10,014 nt of DNA, from contig USMP01000021.1 in the NCBI GenBank assembly GCA_900555795.1, forward strand, positions 1-10,014, in the 5' to 3' direction. Shown one piece after another: positions 6,437 through 10,014 of this stretch. The first letter of the stretch is position 1, and each line of letters starts with the position of its first letter. A program made the translations under genes and the position numbers. Below the pieces are notes generated by a model, which was given only the letters and a program-made list of their open reading frames with translations, was not told where the DNA came from and did not search any database. Origin of the DNA: an uncultured Eubacteriales bacterium. Its GTDB lineage: Bacteria; Bacillota; Clostridia; Oscillospirales; Oscillospiraceae.

Positions 6437-6502
6437 CAGGGTTCCTCCTGGCGTTTTATTCTTGCCGGATCCCAAGGGCGCCCGGGGGCGGAGGGGAGCC
6501 GG

Positions 6503-6534
6503 AAAAGGCGCGGGTGCGGCAAGGGGGCCGCGCC
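6503..6534 (-). terminator. Weak intercistronic hairpin, possible partial terminator
   Basis: On the minus strand, GGCGCGG (6534-6528) pairs with CCGCGCC (6513-6507), followed by TTTT (6506-6503). It lies between the LeuA-like gene and the fusion gene and could lower expression of the second gene. The loop is 14 bases and the T run is short. Confidence 0.4.
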
Positions 6535-6546
6535 GGCCTTTTGCTG

Positions 6547-7959
6547 TTACGCTTCCTCGTAGACGATCTTGTTCAAGGCGCTGATATAGGCCCGGATGCT
6601 GGCGCCGATCACGTCGGTGGAGATGCCGTTGCCGGAGTACAGCTTCCCGCTGGAGCGCAGCTTCACCAGAGCGGAACCCATGGCCTCCCTGCCCTCAGTG
6701 ACAGACTGGATCTGGAAATCGTCCAGTTCATAGTGGTGCCCCACCACCTGCTCAATGGCCAGAAAGGCCGCGTCGATGGGGCCGTCGCCCATGCAGACAC
6801 CCTGCAGCATTTCTCCGTCCTTCTCCAGGGTCAGGCTGGCCATGGCGGACACGGCGCTGCCACAGGTGATGACGTAGTTCGCGATGTGGTAGGCGTTGGG
6901 CACCTGCATGGCGGCGCTGGCCACGATGGCGTCCAGTTCCCGGGTGGAGACAAAGTGCCTTTTGTCGGCAATGCGCTGGAACGCCTCGTAGACCTTGGCG
7001 TTGTCCTCCTCCGTCAGATCGTAGCCCAGGTGGTGCACCACCTTCACCACCTCGCTGATATCGTCTCCGGCGGTGAGGCAAATGGAGGAGGCGGCGTCGC
7101 TGACGCCGCTGTCAAAGGGGGAGCCGCTGCTGCGCTGGGTCTGGAGCAGCCACTGCAGCTGCCCGGCGGAGCGCTTCAGCTCCGTGGTGCGCAGCCGGCA
7201 GTTCAGGCCCAGCTGGGGGCCCTTGGCCTGGAAGAAGGCGGCCAGGTCCTCGGTGAGGGGCGCGTTCATAGGACTGACGGCGGCCTTAATGGTGCTGGCG
7301 CCGGCGGCCAGGGCGGCGTCGGCGCAGGCCACGGACATCTTCAGCGTGTCCGCCAGTTCCACGCCCACCTCCACACCGGCAAGGTTCGGAATGTGTCCAT
7401 AGGCGTCCTGGAGAAAGGCGGCGCACTGGGCGGGGGTCATGACCCCGGCGCTGTCGCAGAAGGTGATGGAGGCGGCGCCGGCGGCCAGGGCGGTATCCAC
7501 CGCCTGGTAGAGAAAGGCGGGCTCGGCCCGGGTGGCGTCCATGGCGGAGAACTCCACCTGCTCGGTGAAGTAGCGGGCCCGGGACACCAGGGTACGGATG
7601 AGTTCCAGAATGGCGGGGCCCTTCCTGTGGCAGAGGTATTCCATCTGTACGGCGGACACGGGAACCATCACGTGCAGGGCGGGGGAGCGGGCGGAGCGGA
7701 CACTCTCCCAGGTGCTTTCCACGCTCTCTTCCGTCAGGCCTGTCAGGGCGCTGAGCCGGGCGGAGCCGACCACGGAGGCGATGGTCTTGTTGCTGAGCAC
7801 ATCCGCCTTCTCGTCCTGGATGGCGGGCAGTTCGATGGTGTCCACCTGGAGGCGGTCCAGGGTGCGGGCCACCTCCACCCGCTCCTTGAAGCTGAGGGCG
7901 GCGGAGCGGTTGTGGGCGATCTCCCGCAGGGTGATGTCGGAAATGTGGACGGTTTTCAT
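6547..7959 (-). CDS. LeuA-like protein (HMGL-like barrel + isopropylmalate-synthase regulatory domain) with a degenerate active site
   Basis: The protein has 470 residues. Residues ~5-265 form an HMGL-like barrel of the isopropylmalate/homocitrate/citramalate synthase family: ITLREIAHN at the N-terminus, VEFSAMDATRAEP (135-147) and ITFCDSAGVMTP (165-176) are clear family blocks. Residues ~350-468 match the LeuA C-terminal regulatory domain (GDGPIDAAFLAIEQVVG at 391-407, then SGNGISTDVIGASIRAYISA). Key catalytic parts are altered: the usual D-G-E-Q after TLR is EIAH, the HxHND metal motif is VELAD (V200, L202 in the His positions), and the GERxGN loop is VSPMN (228-232). Classical Claisen condensation with acetyl-CoA is therefore doubtful, so no gene symbol is given. 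ATG 7959 has AAAGGAG nine bases upstream. A T-box leader precedes it, and the TIM-ligase fusion follows. It may be a sensor, a structural partner or an enzyme with changed chemistry. Confidence 0.85.
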   Translation of the reverse strand: MKTVHISDITLREIAHNRSAALSFKERVEVARTLDRLQVDTIELPAIQDEKADVLSNKTIASVVGSARLSALTGLTEESVESTWESVRSARSPALHVMVPVSAVQMEYLCHRKGPAILELIRTLVSRARYFTEQVEFSAMDATRAEPAFLYQAVDTALAAGAASITFCDSAGVMTPAQCAAFLQDAYGHIPNLAGVEVGVELADTLKMSVACADAALAAGASTIKAAVSPMNAPLTEDLAAFFQAKGPQLGLNCRLRTTELKRSAGQLQWLLQTQRSSGSPFDSGVSDAASSICLTAGDDISEVVKVVHHLGYDLTEEDNAKVYEAFQRIADKRHFVSTRELDAIVASAAMQVPNAYHIANYVITCGSAVSAMASLTLEKDGEMLQGVCMGDGPIDAAFLAIEQVVGHHYELDDFQIQSVTEGREAMGSALVKLRSSGKLYSGNGISTDVIGASIRAYISALNKIVYEEA

Positions 7960-8012
7960 GGCATATTACTCCTTTTTGTGGGTAAAATCCTACTGGAAAA
8001 GAGAGTTAAACG

Positions 8013-8291
8013 CAAAAAACGTCCCGAAAGCACAATTTGTGCTTTCGGGACGATAAAAGCTTTACCGCGGTACCACCCGGTTTCACGCTGACGCGCGCTC
8101 TCTCAGACTCCAGCAAGTCTGTGCCCTGATAACGGGGGCAGGCCCGTGACGCCCTACTGGATTGCTCGTTGGGGCGCCCTGCTCCGGTGGCAGCCGCCAG
8201 GCTGTCCCTTCCCGGCTCGCACCGACCGCCGGTTCTCTGAAAGGAATGACAGCGAGGCATAACACCTTCTGCGCATTTGGCTGTTTACTTG
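8013..8291 (-). promoter_or_regulatory. T-box riboswitch leader controlling the LeuA-like/fusion operon
   Basis: On the minus strand the hallmark T-box GGGTGGTACCGCGG lies at 8078-8065, followed by the terminator 8052-8020. Upstream is a Stem I with its distal features: the AG bulge AGAGA (8238-8234) and the apical loop GGTGCGA (8223-8217) closed by CCGGC/GCCGG. A Stem III candidate, CAGACT/AGTCTG, lies near 8125-8105. The bulge UGGU predicts a tRNA with discriminator base A. The specifier lies in GCUGCCACCGGAG (8194-8182): GCC (Ala, 8191-8189) best fits the usual purine after the codon, while CUG (Leu, 8193-8191) fits the LeuA-like gene. Uncharged tRNA binding should allow read-through into the operon. 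Confidence 0.93.
8014..8052 (-). terminator. T-box intrinsic terminator
   Basis: On the minus strand, CGTCCCGAAAGCAC at 8052-8039 pairs with its complement ending at 8020, forming a near-perfect palindrome of about 14-15 bp around a short AT loop. Six Ts follow (8019-8014). The T-box sequence overlaps the competing antiterminator just upstream. Confidence 0.93.
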
Positions 8292-8297
8292 TTTGCT

Positions 8298-8327
8298 ATT
8301 GTAGCACAGGGAAAAAGTTTCTGTCAA
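8298..8327 (-). promoter_or_regulatory. Sigma-A type promoter for the T-box operon
   Basis: On the minus strand, -35 TTGACA (8327-8322) and -10 TACAAT (8303-8298) are separated by 18 bases. Transcription would begin near 8291, giving a leader of about 330 bases before the LeuA-like ATG. Confidence 0.85.
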
Positions 8328-8345
8328 TAGAGCGAAATGACGGAT

Positions 8346-8370
8346 AATTTTCCAGATGGGGTGGAAAATT
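8346..8370. promoter_or_regulatory. Inverted repeat AATTTTCCA-N7-TGGAAAATT between divergent promoters
   Basis: The 9-bp arms (8346-8354 and 8362-8370) are perfect. They sit between the T-box operon promoter and the rubrerythrin gene. No gene ends here, so an operator is more likely than a terminator. Further TGGAAAA half-sites follow at 8404-8410 and 8426-8432. Confidence 0.5.
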
Positions 8371-8416
8371 TAGTTTTATTGCCTCGCTTTTGCGAAAAAT
8401 ACCTGGAAAAATTTGC

Positions 8417-8444
8417 TTGACTTTTTGGAAAAAACATCTAAGCT
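8417..8444 (+). promoter_or_regulatory. Weak candidate promoter for rubrerythrin
   Basis: TTGACT (8417-8422) is a good -35. The best -10 nearby, TAAGCT (8439-8444) at a spacing of 16, matches the consensus poorly, which would suit an activated or stress-controlled promoter. Confidence 0.4.
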
Positions 8445-8512
8445 AAAGGTAGACGGCTCCCCGCTGGCGGGAAACGCGTGGGAAATTAAAAAATGAATGG
8501 AGGAAAAACGAA

Positions 8513-9049
8513 ATGGACTTGAAGGGAACCAGAACGGAGGCCAATCTGCGCACCGCTTTTGCCGGTGAGAGCGAGGCCCGCAACAAGTATACATACTATG
8601 CGTCCAAGGCGAGAAAGGACGGCTATCATCAGATCGGCGATATCTTTGAGGAGACCGCCGCCAATGAGAAGGAGCACGCCAAGCTGTGGTTCAAGCTGCT
8701 TCACGGCGGCATTGGCGACACCATGGACAACCTGGCGGACGCCGCCGCTGGTGAGAACTACGAGTGGACGGATATGTACGCCACCTTCGCCCGGGAGGCC
8801 CGGGAGGAGGGCTTCGACAAGATCGCGGACCTGTTTGAGGGCGTGGCCGCCATTGAGAAGGAGCATGAGGAGCGCTACCGGAAGCTGCTGGCCAATATCG
8901 AGGGGGGCCTGGTATTTTCCCGGGACGGCGACATGGTCTGGCAGTGTGCCAACTGCGGCCACATTGTGGTGGGCAAGGCGGCTCCCCAGGTCTGCCCGGT
9001 CTGCGCCCATCCCCAGGCATACTTCCAGATCAAGGCGGAAAACTATTGA
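8513..9049 (+). CDS. rbr: Rubrerythrin (diiron peroxidase with rubredoxin-like domain)
   Basis: The protein has 178 residues, cytosolic, and reduces hydrogen peroxide to water, protecting anaerobes from oxygen stress. Residues ~1-135 are the ferritin-like four-helix diiron domain; ligands can be seen in GESEARNKY (E19), ANEKEHAK (E52 and H55), AREAREEG (E95/E98) and AIEKEHEE (E115 and H118). Residues ~140-178 form the rubredoxin-type iron site with C145-x2-C148 and C161-x2-C164 in WQCANCGH and QVCPVCAHP. The length fits the shorter clostridial type. ATG 8513 has GGAGG at 8499-8503 nine bases upstream. The gene stands alone, divergent from the T-box operon, with an inverted repeat and half-sites upstream that may bind a regulator; no clear PerR box was recognised. 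Assignment is secure. Confidence 0.96.
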   Translation: MDLKGTRTEANLRTAFAGESEARNKYTYYASKARKDGYHQIGDIFEETAANEKEHAKLWFKLLHGGIGDTMDNLADAAAGENYEWTDMYATFAREAREEGFDKIADLFEGVAAIEKEHEERYRKLLANIEGGLVFSRDGDMVWQCANCGHIVVGKAAPQVCPVCAHPQAYFQIKAENY

Positions 9050-9084
9050 TGCACCGCCTTCCGGCACACCGGCGGCAGGGATCA

Positions 9085-9115
9085 GGGAGGGCGGGCAGAA
9101 TTTGCCCGCCCTCCC
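9085..9115 (+). terminator. GC-rich hairpin after rubrerythrin
   Basis: GGGAGGGCGGGCA (9085-9097) pairs perfectly with TGCCCGCCCTCCC (9103-9115) around a 5-base loop. There is no T tract, so it may be an RNA-stabilising or weak termination structure. Confidence 0.6.
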
Positions 9116-9191
9116 CTGCTGAAAAGGGGATTTCCGGCCCGCCGGCCAGAAAATTTGCAGTAAAAGAGACATTTGATACCGGAGGAGCGCT

Positions 9192-10014
9192 ATGCTGCAG
9201 AAGGAACTGTTGTATGCCCTGCTGGGCACCGGCTTTACATGCCTGGCCACCGTGCTGGGGGCCGGCACCGTATATTTTTTCAAGGAGGAGCTGGGCTCGG
9301 GGGTCCAGCGGGTGTTTCTGGGCTTTGCCGCTGGGGTAATGACGGCGGCCTCTGTCTGGTCCCTGCTGATCCCCGCCATGGAACTGGCGGAGAGCCAGGG
9401 GCAGAGCGTCATTCTGCCGGTGGGAGGCGGCTTTTTGCTGGGGGGCGCGTTTCTGATGGCCCTGGACGGGCTGCTGCCCCATCTGCACATAGGCAGCGAC
9501 CAGCCCGAGGGACTGCCCGCCCAGTGGAAGAGGACCACTATGATCGTGCTGGCAGTGACGCTGCACAACATCCCCGAGGGCATGGCTGTGGGGCTCAGCT
9601 TCGCCATTGCCGCCCAGGAGGGGGGCGCCCTGGCGGGGGCGGTGGCCCTGGCGCTGGGCATGGGGAAGCTTATCATCGACAACGGCTGGGTGGATCGGGA
9701 TTATGTGGAGCACCATGTCCACGGGTTCGAGGCATACGCCGGCTACGTCCGGCAGTTTGACTTGAAGCGGGTCTGTGAGATTACCGGCCTGGCGGCAAAG
9801 GACGTCGAGCGGGCCACGGAGTGGTATGCCACCAATAAGCCCTCCTGCATCAGCCAGAGCGGCGCGCCCATCGTCCATCACCGCAACGGCTACCAGACCT
9901 TCCGCGCCATTATGAGCCTGAGTGCCATTACCGGCAACTACGACGTAAAAGGCGGCAATTTTCCCATCGGGGAGACCTATTCCCACCAGTGGGCCGGGTT
10001 TCAGACCCGGGAGC
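9192..10014 (+). CDS. Chimeric frame: ZIP-family metal transporter (N-terminal part) joined in frame to molybdopterin oxidoreductase (partial at window end)
   Basis: ATG 9192 has GGAGG at 9181-9185 six bases upstream, and the frame stays open to the window end (274 codons). Residues 1-156 are a ZIP (ZupT/GufA-like) transporter: helix 1 at ~6-29, FLGFAAGVMTAASVWSLLIP (helix 2), a GGGFLLGG helix, a loop with PHLHIGSD, and the helix-4 metal motif HNIPEG (H125, N126, E129). A normal ZIP continues with the second metal motif (QNFPEG type) and three more helices. Here the sequence instead becomes, from about M157, the interior of a molybdopterin-dependent oxidoreductase (PF00384 type): GWVDRDYVEHHVHGFEAY, ATNKPSCISQSGAPIVHHRN and IMSLSAITGNYDVKGGN are typical. 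That enzyme's N-terminal iron-sulfur part is absent. Neither half is expected to work as its parent does. It is a real rearrangement or an assembly chimera. Confidence 0.8.
   Translation, partial: MLQKELLYALLGTGFTCLATVLGAGTVYFFKEELGSGVQRVFLGFAAGVMTAASVWSLLIPAMELAESQGQSVILPVGGGFLLGGAFLMALDGLLPHLHIGSDQPEGLPAQWKRTTMIVLAVTLHNIPEGMAVGLSFAIAAQEGGALAGAVALALGMGKLIIDNGWVDRDYVEHHVHGFEAYAGYVRQFDLKRVCEITGLAAKDVERATEWYATNKPSCISQSGAPIVHHRNGYQTFRAIMSLSAITGNYDVKGGNFPIGETYSHQWAGFQTRE
9640..9675 (+). other. ZIP / molybdopterin oxidoreductase junction
   Basis: The changeover occurs across GTGGCCCTGGCGCTGGGCAT and the bases just after it. Both parent families can encode an ALALGM-like peptide here, so short sequence identity may have guided the join. 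An AAGCTT lies at 9666-9671, immediately after. Confidence 0.7.

Noticed and set aside
4076..6562. 828-codon open frame on the plus strand opposite the fusion gene
   Set aside because: It is exactly antisense to a gene with complete ligase motifs, and its His/Gly/Val/Ala-rich composition is what the complement of GC-rich codons gives. No ribosome site or family motif.
6514..8091. 525-codon plus-strand open frame opposite the LeuA-like gene and T-box
   Set aside because: Its Gly/His/Val-rich low-complexity translation runs through the T-box and terminator. It is a shadow of the real minus-strand gene.
8006..8260. Small minus-strand open frames in the T-box leader
   Set aside because: The region is explained by the riboswitch; no ribosome site precedes these frames.
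8486..9682. 398-codon minus-strand open frame opposite rubrerythrin and the ZIP gene
   Set aside because: Antisense to a certain rubrerythrin gene; no motif of its own.
1..10014. CRISPR arrays, tRNA or rRNA genes, phage or toxin-antitoxin modules
   Set aside because: No regularly spaced direct repeats, cloverleaf or rRNA-like stretches, or related protein motifs were seen on either strand.

Overview
The window looks like chromosomal DNA of a GC-rich anaerobic Firmicute (class Clostridia, gut Oscillospiraceae-like). This is inferred from a canonical T-box leader, sigma-A type promoters, strong Shine-Dalgarno sites, a rubrerythrin and the GC-rich codon choice. No rRNA, tRNA or CRISPR array is visible, and the species cannot be named from the sequence.

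Layout, left to right. (1) The 3' end of an XdhC-family molybdoenzyme maturation gene (1-262, +). (2) A small protein with one InlB-B/Flg_new-like repeat and a cysteine-rich tail (406-813, +), closed by a strong terminator. (3) A DUF2461/TIGR02453 gene (1108-1785, +) behind a near-consensus promoter. (4) A visibly more AT-rich island (about 1830-3946) holding a TauE/SafE-type exporter gene (-) and a TetR-type regulator gene (+) that diverge from overlapping promoters sharing one symmetric operator. Both edges of the island carry the same ~47-bp imperfect repeat in inverted orientation, which suggests an acquired cassette. (5) A minus-strand T-box-controlled pair: a LeuA-like protein (6547-7959) that keeps the allosteric domain but lacks the metal-binding HxH motif, then a TIM-barrel/acyl-CoA-synthetase fusion (3959-6436). 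(6) Rubrerythrin (8513-9049, +), divergent from the T-box operon. (7) A reading frame that begins as a ZIP metal transporter and switches in frame at about residue 157 to the middle of a molybdopterin oxidoreductase, running off the window end.

How the parts may work together. The T-box transcript senses an uncharged tRNA (discriminator base A by the UGGU bulge; specifier ambiguous, alanine or leucine). It controls a LeuA-like protein with a degenerate active site and a CoA/AMP ligase fused to a sugar-isomerase-like barrel whose metal site also looks incomplete. This pair is the best candidate for an undescribed amino-acid-responsive system. The TetR/TauE cassette is a self-contained regulated exporter of a sulfur-containing or other organic anion. 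The ZIP/molybdopterin junction is either a real rearrangement or an assembly chimera, and should be resolved with reads before the right end is trusted.
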